A stretch of DNA of 64,000 bases from Clostridia bacterium. GTDB lineage: Bacteria; Bacillota; Clostridia; Oscillospirales; Acutalibacteraceae. The notes beneath the pieces are model-generated. The model saw nothing but the letters and a program-made list of their open reading frames with translations. It ran no database searches and was not told the DNA's origin. Location: NCBI GenBank assembly GCA_017416765.1, contig JAFQBE010000030.1, positions 1-64,000 of the forward strand, given 5' to 3'. Shown one piece after another: positions 7,984 to 16,776 of this stretch. The translations under genes were made by a program, and so were the position numbers. Positions within the stretch are counted from its first letter, which is position 1. Each line of letters starts with the position of its first letter.

Positions 7984-9056
7984 TGCTCGCTCTCCTTTTT
8001 TTCAATGGCGAGCTTTATGAGCCTGTCGATAAGGTCGGAATATTCTATACCGCTGTGTGCGAAAAGCTTGGGATACATGCTGATTGATGTGAAACCGGGT
8101 ATAGTGTTGATTTCGTTGAGAAGGATTTCTTCACCGTTTACAAAAAAGTCAACTCTTGAAAGTCCGGAACAGCCGAGGGCTTTATATGCCTTTATAGCCT
8201 GTTGCTGAACCTTTTTAAGCATATCCTCGCTGATTCTTGCAGGAATGAAAAGTCCGCTTGTGCCGGCTATATATTTTGCTTCATAATCGTAGAATTCGTT
8301 GCAGGGTGCTATTTCGCCGGGAGTTGCTGCAATGGGGTCTGCGTTGCCGAGTACGGCACATTCAACTTCAGCACCGGTAACGGTTTCTTCAAGCACAACC
8401 TTGCTGTCGTTTGCAAAGGCTGTTTCGAATGCATCTGCAAGTTCATGTACATTGCTTGCCTTGCTGATACCTACCGATGAGCCTGCCTTGGCAGGCTTTA
8501 CGAATATCGGGTAGCCGAGCTTTTCGACACATTCGTCAAGAGCCTTCTGAGGGTTGCTTCGGTATTCGTGCTCTGTATAGCTGAGCCATTTTGCCTGTGC
8601 AATGCCTGCCTGGTCTGCAAGTGCGTTTGTAATTGCCTTATCCATGCAAGCGGCGCTTGAAGTCATATCGCAGCCGACATACGGGATTTCGGCAAGCTGA
8701 AGCAAGCCCTGAACTGTGCCGTCTTCACCGTTTTTGCCGTGAAGCACGGGAAATACTGCGTCAATCTTTGTCGTTTTAACACCGCTGTCGGTAATTTCAA
8801 TAATTCCGCCTACTGTCGGGTCGGGCGATAAAAATGCGGGTACAAGGTTTGCGGTATCTTCAACCCACTTGTCTTCGGGCAGAAGCTCAACATCGCCATT
8901 GTAGCGGTACCATGCACCTTCCTTTGTGATGCCCATTTTTATTATGTCATATTTGTCCTGCGGTATGTTTTTAATTACGGAAGAAGCGGAAACGGTTGAA
9001 ACATCGTGTTCGCTGCTTTTGCCGCCGAACAGAATAAGAACGGTCTGTTTATCCAT
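7980..9056 (-). CDS. ddl: D-alanine--D-alanine ligase
   Basis: 358 residues. The N-terminal LFGGKSSEHDVSTVSA, the central LHGKNGEDGTVQGLLQ and KPAKAGSSVGISKA, and the C-terminal ATP-grasp core with GLSRVDFFVNGEEILLNEIN and TIPGFTSISMYP are all diagnostic. The SEHDVS motif and a Tyr in the omega-loop region (EFYDYEAKYIAGTSG) agree with a D-Ala-D-Ala rather than D-Ala-D-Lac ligase, with moderate certainty. It makes the terminal dipeptide of the cell-wall precursor in the cytoplasm. It is the first gene of the minus-strand operon. Confidence 0.95.
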   Translation of the reverse strand: MDKQTVLILFGGKSSEHDVSTVSASSVIKNIPQDKYDIIKMGITKEGAWYRYNGDVELLPEDKWVEDTANLVPAFLSPDPTVGGIIEITDSGVKTTKIDAVFPVLHGKNGEDGTVQGLLQLAEIPYVGCDMTSSAACMDKAITNALADQAGIAQAKWLSYTEHEYRSNPQKALDECVEKLGYPIFVKPAKAGSSVGISKASNVHELADAFETAFANDSKVVLEETVTGAEVECAVLGNADPIAATPGEIAPCNEFYDYEAKYIAGTSGLFIPARISEDMLKKVQQQAIKAYKALGCSGLSRVDFFVNGEEILLNEINTIPGFTSISMYPKLFAHSGIEYSDLIDRLIKLAIEKKESEQ

Positions 9057-9124
9057 TGGTATAATTCTCCTTAAAACTAAATAAAAGAAATTAATATATT
9101 ATATTTATACTCATACAAATATAT

Positions 9125-9153
9125 ATAATACCATATTATTTCACTTTAGGCAA
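9125..9153 (-). promoter_or_regulatory. SigA-type promoter of the ddl-argS operon
   Basis: On the minus strand TTGCCT (9153-9148) and TATTAT (9130-9125) are separated by 17 bp. The start of ddl is about 70 nt downstream. The leader is AT-rich without a clear hairpin. Confidence 0.8.
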
Positions 9154-9199
9154 TTGTTTACTTGCACAGATTTCTGCAGTGTTCAGGGTAAAAAAATAT

Positions 9200-9234
9200 A
9201 AAGCGTTGCCGTCAATCAGGTAACGGCAACGCTT
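9200..9234 (-). terminator. Rho-independent terminator of the phosphoribosyltransferase gene
   Basis: AAGCGTTGCCGT (9201-9212) and ACGGCAACGCTT (9223-9234) form a 12-bp perfect stem, followed on the minus strand by TATATTTTTT. Confidence 0.85.
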
Positions 9235-9253
9235 TTATACAGTTTGAATTTTA

Positions 9254-9901
9254 TCAGCCGAGCTTTGAGAAGCCGTAGCTGTTTATAAGCGCATCAAGCT
9301 TTTTGCCCTGCTTGCAAAGCGGACACTCGTGTGAAGGAACGGTGAAATACCCGTCGAGGTCATTGGGGTTGAAAACGGAGTTGACCGTATATCCGTCACA
9401 TTCGTCGCTTGTGGCAAAAATTGATGCGACGCCCGAAACTTCGCCGCCGTAGTAGCGTACAGCCTCAATAGCTGCTTTGGCTGTGCCGCCGGTAGCTACG
9501 GAAACTGCAAGCACAAGCACATGCTTGCCCTGAATCATGGGTACAATATTGTCGCGGAAAAGCATTTGTGAGCTGCCGGTCATTTCGGGTGTGACAACAT
9601 AAATTGTCTGGTGAGCGTTTATATTCATAAAAGCATTTTTTGTAAGCTCGTTTGCAAGGCATGCACCTATAACCTCTGTACCGTCAAGGCAGAGTACGGT
9701 GTCAACTATTGTTGTTGTGTAGCTGTAGCTGGAGCAAAGCGCTTTTGCAACTGCTTTTGCTTCGGAAAGGCGGGATTTCTGGGCAACAACATCAATATAG
9801 TAGTTGCTGTGTGAATGGTTTGTTGCAAAGTGACCGCTTGCAACGCGCAGGAAAAGGTTGGGCTGCTTTGTCTTGATTTTTACTGTGTTGTTTGTAGGCA
9901 T
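9254..9901 (-). CDS. phosphoribosyltransferase family protein (orotate PRTase-like)
   Basis: 215 residues. The PRPP-binding region is VLVLAVSVATGGTAKAAIEA, a hydrophobic strand followed by a loop with SVATGGT in place of the usual acidic pair plus TGGT. N-terminal SHSNYYIDV resembles the orotate phosphoribosyltransferase start. The C terminus has a CPLCKQG pair of cysteines that could bind metal. The loss of the normal acidic residues before TGGT makes catalysis as a standard OPRTase uncertain; a regulatory or salvage role is possible. Single gene with its own promoter and terminator, AAGGAGG ribosome site before the start. Confidence 0.75.
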   Translation of the reverse strand: MPTNNTVKIKTKQPNLFLRVASGHFATNHSHSNYYIDVVAQKSRLSEAKAVAKALCSSYSYTTTIVDTVLCLDGTEVIGACLANELTKNAFMNINAHQTIYVVTPEMTGSSQMLFRDNIVPMIQGKHVLVLAVSVATGGTAKAAIEAVRYYGGEVSGVASIFATSDECDGYTVNSVFNPNDLDGYFTVPSHECPLCKQGKKLDALINSYGFSKLG

Positions 9902-9933
9902 TACGGTACCTCCTTGGGTTGGGTTGTGTGCTT

Positions 9934-9962
9934 ATTGTACAATAAACGAGATTGAATTGCAA
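9934..9962 (-). promoter_or_regulatory. SigA-type promoter of the phosphoribosyltransferase gene
   Basis: On the minus strand TTGCAA (9962-9957) and TACAAT (9939-9934) have a 17-bp spacer. It is divergent from the infC promoter about 60 bp away. Confidence 0.8.
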
Positions 9963-10019
9963 GATTTTTAAGCGATTTTGTCACAAAATTTTATCAAGGC
10001 AAAAAAATGAAAAAAACTG

Positions 10020-10048
10020 TTGACAGTTCGGCTTAATTTTGGTATTAT
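10020..10048 (+). promoter_or_regulatory. SigA-type promoter of infC-rpmI-rplT
   Basis: TTGACA (10020-10025) and TATTAT (10043-10048) are 17 bp apart. The transcript would begin near 10055 and run through about 150 nt of structured leader before infC. Confidence 0.88.
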
Positions 10049-10054
10049 CTATGA

Positions 10055-10200
10055 GCAAAACAAAGCAGGACTATCCGCGTCCTCACCGTCGGGGCAAGGC
10101 TCTACGGCGGTCAATAATCTACACTTTGCCGCATTGCGGCTTGCAGTTTGGTGTATTATTGTGCGTGGGTAGCTTTCTGCCCACGCATTTATTATTTTTT
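10055..10200 (+). ncRNA. structured leader with attenuator (L20-leader type)
   Basis: The gap before infC holds no gene. CAATAAT/ACAC (10112-10124) can pair with GTGT/ATTATTG (10151-10161) as an 11-bp stem with a CT bulge, enclosing a small GCCGC/GCGGC hairpin (10128-10140). Directly after comes a terminator hairpin TGCGTGGG (10162-10169) / CCCACGCA (10180-10187) with a T-rich tail to 10200. In Firmicutes the same operon is controlled by L20 binding such a leader. That this is the same mechanism follows from position and the terminator, not from a matched covariance model. Confidence 0.8.
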
Positions 10201-10214
10201 GGGGGTGCTTGAAC

Positions 10215-10733
10215 ATTAGTGCTAAAGAACTGCAGATCAATGAGGAAATAAAAGATAAGGAGCTGCGTATCATCAGTAACGACGGTGAACAGCTGGGCAT
10301 CATGTCCGCAAGCGAGGCTCTTAAAATCGCAGAGGAAAGAAACCTTGATTTGGTTAAAATTTCTCCTCAGGCTAAGCCGCCCGTATGTAAAATTATGGAC
10401 TACGGCAAGTATCGCTTTGATATGGCTAAACGCGAAAAAGAAGCAAGAAAGAACCAGAAGGTTGTCGATATCAAAGAAATCCGCCTTTCTGTAAACATTG
10501 ATACGCACGATTTTGACACTAAGGTCGGTCACGCAAAGCGTTTTATCGCAAGCGGCGACAAGGTCAAGGTTTCAATCCGTTTCAGAGGCCGCGAAATGGC
10601 TCATACCAATCTCGGTCTTGAAATCATGCAGCGTTTCGCACAGTCCTGTGTAGAATTCGCCAGCATTGAAAAACCCGCAAAACTTGAGGGACGCCAGATG
10701 CTGATGTTCCTCGCACCTAAATCAGCAAAATAA
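10215..10733 (+). CDS. infC: translation initiation factor IF-3
   Basis: IF-3 prevents early joining of the subunits and checks start-codon pairing. The N-terminal domain starts [12 protein letters not shown] and continues with [17 protein letters not shown]; the C-terminal domain contains [17 protein letters not shown] and [10 protein letters not shown]. The nearest usual start is TTG at 10209, but it is only 3 nt after GGGGG (10201-10205). ATT at 10215 has a 9-nt spacer and matches where IF-3 proteins usually begin. A rare AUU start is known for infC in E. coli and Bacillus relatives, where IF-3 represses its own translation. I prefer ATT. rpmI follows by 16 nt. Confidence 0.95.
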   Translation: MSAKELQINEEIKDKELRIISNDGEQLGIMSASEALKIAEERNLDLVKISPQAKPPVCKIMDYGKYRFDMAKREKEARKNQKVVDIKEIRLSVNIDTHDFDTKVGHAKRFIASGDKVKVSIRFRGREMAHTNLGLEIMQRFAQSCVEFASIEKPAKLEGRQMLMFLAPKSAK

Positions 10734-10749
10734 CAAGGAGGATAAAAAA

Positions 10750-10947
10750 ATGCCTAAAATCAAAACACACTCCGGTGCAAAAAAGCGTTTTAAGCTTTCA
10801 AAGAACGGCAAGCCCATGAGAGGTCACGCCAACAAATCACACATCCTTACAAAGAAGAGCACAAAGCGTAAGAGAAACCTTCGCAAGACAGCTGTTGCTG
10901 ACGCAACAAACTGCAAGCAGATCAAGCGCCTTATCCCCTACAAATAA
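10750..10947 (+). CDS. rpmI: 50S ribosomal protein L35
   Basis: 65 residues, very basic, with the L35 start [17 protein letters not shown] and the motif [16 protein letters not shown]. It lies between infC and rplT, its universal place. AAGGAGG lies 9 nt before the ATG. Confidence 0.97.
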   Translation: MPKIKTHSGAKKRFKLSKNGKPMRGHANKSHILTKKSTKRKRNLRKTAVADATNCKQIKRLIPYK

Positions 10948-10994
10948 GAAGTAGGCACGGCTCAAGAAAGTATAATTATTGGAGGTAACTAATC

Positions 10995-11348
10995 ATGGCT
11001 CGTATTAAGGGCGCAACTATGACTCGCAAGAGAAGAAATAAAGTTCTCAAAATGGCAAAGGGCTACTACGGCTCAAAGGCAAAGCTTTTCAAGACTGCTA
11101 AACAGGCTGTTATGAAGTCCGGCCAGTACGCATACATCGGCCGTAAGCTCAAGAAGAGAGATTTCCGCCGTCTCTGGATTTCCCGTATTTCCGCTGCTGC
11201 AAAGGCAAACGGCATGAACTACTCAACACTTATCAACGGCCTCAAGAAGGCAGGCATCAACCTCAACAGAAAGATGCTTTCCGAAATCGCTATTGCAGAC
11301 CCCGCTGCTTTCACAGCAATCTGCGAAAAGGCAAAGGCTGCTCTTTAA
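10995..11348 (+). CDS. rplT: 50S ribosomal protein L20
   Basis: 117 residues, the standard length. RRKKVLK-type and [18 protein letters not shown] at the N terminus and [14 protein letters not shown] in the middle are diagnostic. L20 is an early 23S rRNA binder and, in Firmicutes, the repressor of its own operon through the infC leader. GGAGG at 10981-10985 serves ATG 10995. Last gene of the operon. Confidence 0.97.
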   Translation: MARIKGATMTRKRRNKVLKMAKGYYGSKAKLFKTAKQAVMKSGQYAYIGRKLKKRDFRRLWISRISAAAKANGMNYSTLINGLKKAGINLNRKMLSEIAIADPAAFTAICEKAKAAL

Positions 11349-11364
11349 TAATCAATAATTCTGT

Positions 11365-11401
11365 CAAGCCCTCGGATATAACCGTGGGCTTGCGGTTTTT
11401 T
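11365..11401 (+). terminator. terminator after rplT
   Basis: CAAGCCC (11365-11371) pairs with GGGCTTG (11386-11392), followed after CGG by six T residues. No clear promoter is seen between it and the next gene, so partial read-through may feed the dprA-smc operon. Confidence 0.75.
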
Positions 11402-11412
11402 GTGAGGGAATT

Positions 11413-12198
11413 ATGCAGACCGTATTAACTGCAAAAAATAACGATAAAATCAAGGCGGCAGTCCGCCTGCGCGACAGCGCAAAGGCACGCAGGGAAGAAG
11501 GCTTATTCTTCCTTGAAGGGGCAAGGCTTTGCGCCGATGCCGCGGTCAATACACAGCTTGTGCGCCTTTTTTATACCGAAAGGGCAAAGGAAAAATATTT
11601 TGCCGAAGTTTCTCTGCTTGAAGAAAAGGCAGAGGAAATTTGTATTATAAGCGAAGAAGTAGCGCTTAAACTGTCGGATACTCTTTCTCCGCAGGGCATT
11701 TTTTGTGTGTATAAAACTATTGACAAAAAACATTATATAGATAAAATATATAATAGCGCAAAATTGGTAGCGTTGGAAAATATTCAGGACCCGTCAAATC
11801 TCGGTGCAATTGCCCGTACTGCAGAGGCACTCGGAATCGGCGGCGCAGTGCTTTGCGGCTGTTGCGATATTTACAATCCCAAGGCACAGCGTGCGGCTAT
11901 GGGTTCGCTTTTGCGCCTGCCTGTAATTACGGTTGACAGCATGCCCGATGAGCTTAAAAAGCTTGAATCCCTCGGTTACACAACCCTTGTTTCAACTCCC
12001 GCCGAAAGGGCGGAGGATATAACAAGGTGTGACCTCGGCGAAAAAACGGTGTGCGTTATCGGCAACGAAGGCAATGGCGTTACGGCTGAAACTGCCGCGG
12101 CAGGTATGCACCTTGTGCGTGTACCGATGAAGGGCAGGGCCGAATCGCTCAACGCATCAATGGCGGCAGCAATAATCATGTGGGAGTTAATGCGATGA
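11413..12198 (+). CDS. TrmH/SpoU-family RNA 2'-O-methyltransferase
   Basis: 261 residues. An N-terminal substrate-binding domain (residues 1-100) precedes the SPOUT knot with its three motifs: ENIQDPSNLGAIARTAEALG, IGNEGNGV and VPMKGRAESLNASMAAAI. These enzymes add a methyl group from S-adenosylmethionine to ribose 2'-OH in rRNA or tRNA; the target nucleoside is not decided by sequence. Its stop overlaps the start of dprA (ATGA). A second SpoU paralogue lies at the right end of the window. Confidence 0.92.
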   Translation: MQTVLTAKNNDKIKAAVRLRDSAKARREEGLFFLEGARLCADAAVNTQLVRLFYTERAKEKYFAEVSLLEEKAEEICIISEEVALKLSDTLSPQGIFCVYKTIDKKHYIDKIYNSAKLVALENIQDPSNLGAIARTAEALGIGGAVLCGCCDIYNPKAQRAAMGSLLRLPVITVDSMPDELKKLESLGYTTLVSTPAERAEDITRCDLGEKTVCVIGNEGNGVTAETAAAGMHLVRVPMKGRAESLNASMAAAIIMWELMR

Positions 12199-13340
12199 AC
12201 GGCAAATATCCGGACAGCGTCTATCAGATATGGCTTGCCGAAGCACTCGGTGCAGGGTCGGACTACCTGACTGCCGTTACCGAGTTTGAAAGCGCAAGGG
12301 GCGTTTTTGAAGCAAGTGAAATCGAATGGCGCATGCTCGGTATATTTACGCCTAATCAGCTGGCAAGGCTTTCAAGGCGTGATTTGTCCGTTGCCGCAAG
12401 AAGTGTACAGATATGCTCAAACAACGGCTGGCATATAATTGCACAGGACAGCGAATATTATCCCGTCCACTTGAAAAATATAAAGGATGGTCCTGCGCTG
12501 CTGTATGTCAACGGTGACCCGGATTGTCTTACTGCACCGGTATGTATTTCCGTGGTTGGTGCGCGTGAAGCGTCAAACTACGGCAAAGAGGTTGCTTTCC
12601 GTCTTGCAGCGTCGCTCGTAAAGGGCGGTGCAACGGTAGTCAGCGGCGGCGCATTGGGCATTGATTCCGCATCGCACGAGGGCGCAATAAGCGCGGGCGG
12701 CAAAACTGTTGCTGTTATGGGCTGCGGACTCGGTGCTGCATATCTGCCTGAAAACGAGGCGCTGCGTAACAGCGTTTCAAAGCACGGTGCGGTAATCAGC
12801 GAATATCTGCCGCTTTCAAAGCCGACAAGGGCAAGCTTTCCCATGCGTAACCGTATAATCAGCGGTATGTCGCTTATGACGGTTGTTATTGAAGCAGGTG
12901 AAAGAAGCGGCTCACTCGGCACGGCAAAGCACGCGGCTGCGCAGGGGCGCGATGTCGGTGCAGTACCGGGCGATGTTATAAGTTCAGCTTATATCGGCTC
13001 TAATGTGCTTATTTCAAACGGTGCAAAAATGATTACAAGCGCGGCTTCCGTTTTGGAGGATTATGTATGTCAGTACCCTGAGCTTATTGCTTTTGATAAG
13101 CTGGAGCGTACCTTGTGGCAGAAGCCGCAGTCTGCCGAGCCTGTAAAGCAGCGTACTCCCGACCACCTTTCCGATATGCAGAAAAAGGTGTATGAGCTGA
13201 TAGGTGCTGAATCTGTCAGCTACGATTATCTGATAATAAACAGCTCTCTGGAAGCGCCCGAGCTTTCACTCACGCTGACAGAGCTTGAACTTGAAGGTCT
13301 GATTGTTCAGCAGCCCGGTTCAAGGTATAAAATTTCGTAA
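12195..13340 (+). CDS. dprA: DNA-processing protein DprA/Smf
   Basis: 381 residues from ATG 12195, which overlaps the methylase stop and has GGGAG at 12182-12186. An in-frame GTG at 12180 is less likely. An N-terminal helical domain is followed by the Rossmann-like core: VVGAREASNYGKEVAFRLA, VVSGGALGIDSASHEGA, AVMGCGLGAAYLPEN, FPMRNRIISGMS and EAGERSGSLGTAKHA. A C-terminal winged helix (residues about 315-381) is present. DprA loads RecA on incoming single strands in transformation. It is widely kept, so it does not by itself prove competence. Confidence 0.95.
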   Translation: MNGKYPDSVYQIWLAEALGAGSDYLTAVTEFESARGVFEASEIEWRMLGIFTPNQLARLSRRDLSVAARSVQICSNNGWHIIAQDSEYYPVHLKNIKDGPALLYVNGDPDCLTAPVCISVVGAREASNYGKEVAFRLAASLVKGGATVVSGGALGIDSASHEGAISAGGKTVAVMGCGLGAAYLPENEALRNSVSKHGAVISEYLPLSKPTRASFPMRNRIISGMSLMTVVIEAGERSGSLGTAKHAAAQGRDVGAVPGDVISSAYIGSNVLISNGAKMITSAASVLEDYVCQYPELIAFDKLERTLWQKPQSAEPVKQRTPDHLSDMQKKVYELIGAESVSYDYLIINSSLEAPELSLTLTELELEGLIVQQPGSRYKIS

Positions 13341-13366
13341 GTAAAGCAATGAAAGGACATTAGTTT

Positions 13367-15478
13367 ATGTCAAAGCTTGTTATAGTTGAGTCAATTTCAA
13401 AGGCAAAGGTAATCAAGGGCTTCCTTGGTGACGGATATGAGGTTATGGCTTCCGTTGGTCATGTGCGTGATCTGCCCGCATCAAAACTCAGCGTTGATGT
13501 AAGAAACAACTTTGCCCCCAAGTACGAAATAGTAAAGGGAAAGGAAAAGCTTGTTGCAGAGCTTAAAAGCGCAGTAAAAAAGAGCGACGGCGTTTTACTC
13601 GCAACTGACCCTGACCGCGAAGGTGAGGCTATTTCGTGGCATCTTGCAACAATTCTTAATCTCAATCTTAAAGATAAAAACCGTGTAACATTTAATGAAA
13701 TTACACGTTCAGGTATAGAAAAGGGTATGTCTGCACCCCGTCAGGTTGACCTTGATATGGTCAACGCACAGCAGGCAAGACGAATTCTGGACAGACTTGT
13801 GGGTTACAAATTAAGCCCCTTCGTCAGCCAGAAAATCCGCCGCGGTCTTTCCGCGGGCCGTGTTCAGTCCGTAGCGGTAAGACTTATTGTTGATAAGGAA
13901 AACGAAATAAACGCTTTTGTACCCGAAGAATACTGGTCGCTTGATGCAAAGTTCACTTCTTCCGCACGCAGAGTTTTCTCTGCCGCCTTTGCAGGCGATG
14001 AAACAGGCAAGGTAAAGCTTGTTTCCGAGGAGCAGACCAAGGGCTATATCGAAAAGCTTGACGGTGCTGTGTATACAGTCGGCGCAGTCAAAAAGGGTAC
14101 ACGCAAAAAGAGCCCTGCACCGCCCTTTACAACCTCTACCATGCAGCAGGAGGCTTCACGCCGTCTTAACTTCCAGTCGCAGCGCACTATGAAGATTGCG
14201 CAGGAGCTGTATGAAGGTATCAATATAAAAGGCCACGGCTCAATGGGTCTTATAACCTACATGAGAACGGACTCACTTCGTATTTCCGACCAGGCAAGGG
14301 AACAGGGCAATGATTATATAAAGGCAACCTACGGCGATAAGTTCCTGCCCGAAAAGCCCCGCTATTTCAAACAGCGTGCAAATGCACAGGACGGTCACGA
14401 GGCTGTCCGCCCGACTAATCCCGCGCTCACCCCCGCTATGGTAAAGGACAGCCTTACAACCGAGCAGTATAAGCTCTATAACCTTATCTGGCTGCGCTTT
14501 ATGGCAAGCCTTATGGCTGATTGCATACAGAACACCGTAAAGGCTGAAATCAAGGCTCAGAAGCCCGGTGAGGAAAGCTATTGCACATTTACCGCAACAG
14601 GCTATGAGGTCAAATTTGAAGGCTTTACGGCACTTTATGAAGAAACAACCGAAGAAGATGACGAAAAGGACGGCAAGCTTCCCGAACTCAAGAGCGGCGA
14701 AACTTTAAAATTAAAAGAGCTTGTACCCGGTCAGCATTTCACTCAGGCTCCCCCCAGATACACCGAAGCTTCACTTATCAAAGCCCTTGAAGAAAACGGT
14801 GTCGGCCGTCCGAGTACCTATGCAACAATTATTACAACAATTATTAAGCGCGAATATGTAAAGCGTTCTTCCAAGCAGCTTGTTCCTACCGAGCTTGGCT
14901 TTGCAACAACAAACCTGCTCGGCGAACGCTTTCCGAAAATAGTTAATGTCAAGTTTACCGCACAGATGGAAACAACGCTTGACGGTGTTGAAGAAGGCAA
15001 GGAAGACTATGTTGCCATGCTTCACGAATTCTACGGCGATTTTGAAAAGACACTTGAAAAGGCAAAGTCCGATATGCAGGGTGTCAAGATAGAGCTTGAA
15101 GAGGATAAAACCGATATTCCCTGCGATAAGTGCGGCGCAATGATGATTATAAAAACGGGCCGCTACGGCAAGTTCCTTGCCTGCCCGAACTATCCTTCAT
15201 GTAAAAATGCAAAACCCCTTGTTCAGGAAACAAATGCAACCTGTCCCAAGTGCGGCGGCAAGATTATAGAAAAGCGCAGCCGTAAGGGTCACACTTTCTT
15301 TGGCTGTGAAGCCTGGCCCAAGTGCGATTTTGCAACATGGGATAAGCCCACAAACGAAGCCTGCCCCAACTGCGGCAAAACGCTGTTTAAAAAGCGCGGC
15401 GGTGTAGTTGCCTGTCTTGCAGACGGCTGCGGCTTTGAAAAAAAGGCAAGCAGAAAGAAAGGCAAAGAAGATGAGTAA
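13367..15478 (+). CDS. topA: DNA topoisomerase I
   Basis: 703 residues. The TOPRIM domain carries LATDPDREGEAISWHLA (around residue 85) and the active-site region GLITYMRTDSLRIS holds the catalytic tyrosine (around residue 300). The C terminus has three zinc-ribbon units beginning CDKCGAMM, CPKCGGKI and CPNCGKTL, each with a second cysteine pair (the last one CLADGC). It relaxes negative supercoils. It is followed by trmFO with an 8-nt overlap, a common dprA-topA-trmFO order in Firmicutes. Confidence 0.97.
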   Translation: MSKLVIVESISKAKVIKGFLGDGYEVMASVGHVRDLPASKLSVDVRNNFAPKYEIVKGKEKLVAELKSAVKKSDGVLLATDPDREGEAISWHLATILNLNLKDKNRVTFNEITRSGIEKGMSAPRQVDLDMVNAQQARRILDRLVGYKLSPFVSQKIRRGLSAGRVQSVAVRLIVDKENEINAFVPEEYWSLDAKFTSSARRVFSAAFAGDETGKVKLVSEEQTKGYIEKLDGAVYTVGAVKKGTRKKSPAPPFTTSTMQQEASRRLNFQSQRTMKIAQELYEGINIKGHGSMGLITYMRTDSLRISDQAREQGNDYIKATYGDKFLPEKPRYFKQRANAQDGHEAVRPTNPALTPAMVKDSLTTEQYKLYNLIWLRFMASLMADCIQNTVKAEIKAQKPGEESYCTFTATGYEVKFEGFTALYEETTEEDDEKDGKLPELKSGETLKLKELVPGQHFTQAPPRYTEASLIKALEENGVGRPSTYATIITTIIKREYVKRSSKQLVPTELGFATTNLLGERFPKIVNVKFTAQMETTLDGVEEGKEDYVAMLHEFYGDFEKTLEKAKSDMQGVKIELEEDKTDIPCDKCGAMMIIKTGRYGKFLACPNYPSCKNAKPLVQETNATCPKCGGKIIEKRSRKGHTFFGCEAWPKCDFATWDKPTNEACPNCGKTLFKKRGGVVACLADGCGFEKKASRKKGKEDE

Positions 15479-16763
15479 GGCTACGGTTATCGGCGCAGGT
15501 CTTGCCGGTGTTGAGGCTGCGTGGCAGCTTGCAAAAGCAGGTATCGAAACCGAGCTGTGGGAAATGAAGCCGATTAAGTTTTCACCTGCACATAAAATGA
15601 GCGGCTATGCAGAGCTTGTCTGCTCGAATTCGCTCAAGGCTATGCGCCTTGACAGCGCGGCAGGTATGCTTAAAGAAGAAATGCGCCGCTTCGGCTCAGT
15701 CTGTATGTTGGCTGCCGAAAAATGCGCTGTAGCCGCAGGCGGTGCGCTTGCGGTGGACAGAGATAAGTTTTCAGAGATTATAACCGAGCTTATTGATAAC
15801 GAACCGCTCATTACCGTTAAGCACGGCGAGGTTGAGAAAATTCCCGAGGGTGTGGTTATTGTTGCCGCAGGTCCGCTTGTGTCGGACAGCCTCGCAGCCG
15901 ATATTGATTCACTCTGCGGCGGCAGACTCAGCTTTTTTGATGCGGCAGCACCCATAGTTACCGCCGAAAGCCTTGATAAGGACCATATCTTCACCCAGTC
16001 CCGTTATGACAGGGGCGGTGAAGATGACTATATAAACTGCCCGATGAATAAGGAAGAGTATGAAGCTTTTTATGAAGCTATTACCACCGCTGAAAGGGCA
16101 GGCGTGCACTCTTTTGACGAGCGGCATGATGTTTACGAGGGCTGTATGCCCATAGAAGCTATGGCTTCACGCGGTGCGGAAACCATGCGCTACGGTCCTT
16201 TGCGCCCTGTAGGTCTGCGCGACCCTAAAACCGGTCATCGCCCGTGGGCTGTGCTTCAGCTGCGTAAAGAAAATGCAGAGGGTACGCTGCTAAACCTTGT
16301 CGGTTTTCAGACCAACCTTAAATTCGGCGAGCAAAAGCGTGTGTTTTCTATGATTCCTGCACTAAAAAATGCCGAGTTTGTCCGCTTCGGTGTAATGCAC
16401 CGCAACACATTTATTGATTCCCCGAAAATGCTGAATGCGGATTATTCCTTCCGCAACCGCGAGGGGCTGTATTTTGCAGGTCAGATTACGGGTGTTGAAG
16501 GCTATATGGAATCAGCTTCTTCGGGTATACTTGCGGGTATAAATGCCGCAAGATATATAAAAGGCAAAAAACCGCTTATACTTAAAAATACTACCATGAT
16601 GGGTGCGCTGGCTGAATATATCAGCTCGTCGCCGTCAAAGGATTTTCAGCCCATGGGTGCAAATTTCGGTATTCTGCCGCCCTTGCCCGAAAAAATAAGG
16701 GACAAGCGTGAGCGTTATGCCGCTCTTGCAAACCGCGGACTTGACGAACTGGAAACAGAATGA
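15471..16763 (+). CDS. trmFO: methylenetetrahydrofolate--tRNA-(uracil-5-)-methyltransferase
   Basis: 430 residues from ATG 15471; the frame is open from 15408, but that part is inside topA. The FAD-binding start is ATVIGAGLAGVEAAWQLA, followed by YAELVCSNSLKAMRLDSAAG and the C-terminal GQITGVEGYMESASSGILAG, all standard for TrmFO. The enzyme makes ribothymidine 54 in tRNA with methylenetetrahydrofolate as carbon donor and FADH2 as reductant, the Gram-positive alternative to SAM-dependent TrmA. Length is normal. Confidence 0.96.
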   Translation: MSKATVIGAGLAGVEAAWQLAKAGIETELWEMKPIKFSPAHKMSGYAELVCSNSLKAMRLDSAAGMLKEEMRRFGSVCMLAAEKCAVAAGGALAVDRDKFSEIITELIDNEPLITVKHGEVEKIPEGVVIVAAGPLVSDSLAADIDSLCGGRLSFFDAAAPIVTAESLDKDHIFTQSRYDRGGEDDYINCPMNKEEYEAFYEAITTAERAGVHSFDERHDVYEGCMPIEAMASRGAETMRYGPLRPVGLRDPKTGHRPWAVLQLRKENAEGTLLNLVGFQTNLKFGEQKRVFSMIPALKNAEFVRFGVMHRNTFIDSPKMLNADYSFRNREGLYFAGQITGVEGYMESASSGILAGINAARYIKGKKPLILKNTTMMGALAEYISSSPSKDFQPMGANFGILPPLPEKIRDKRERYAALANRGLDELETE

Positions 16764-16776
16764 AGAAGGAATAAAC

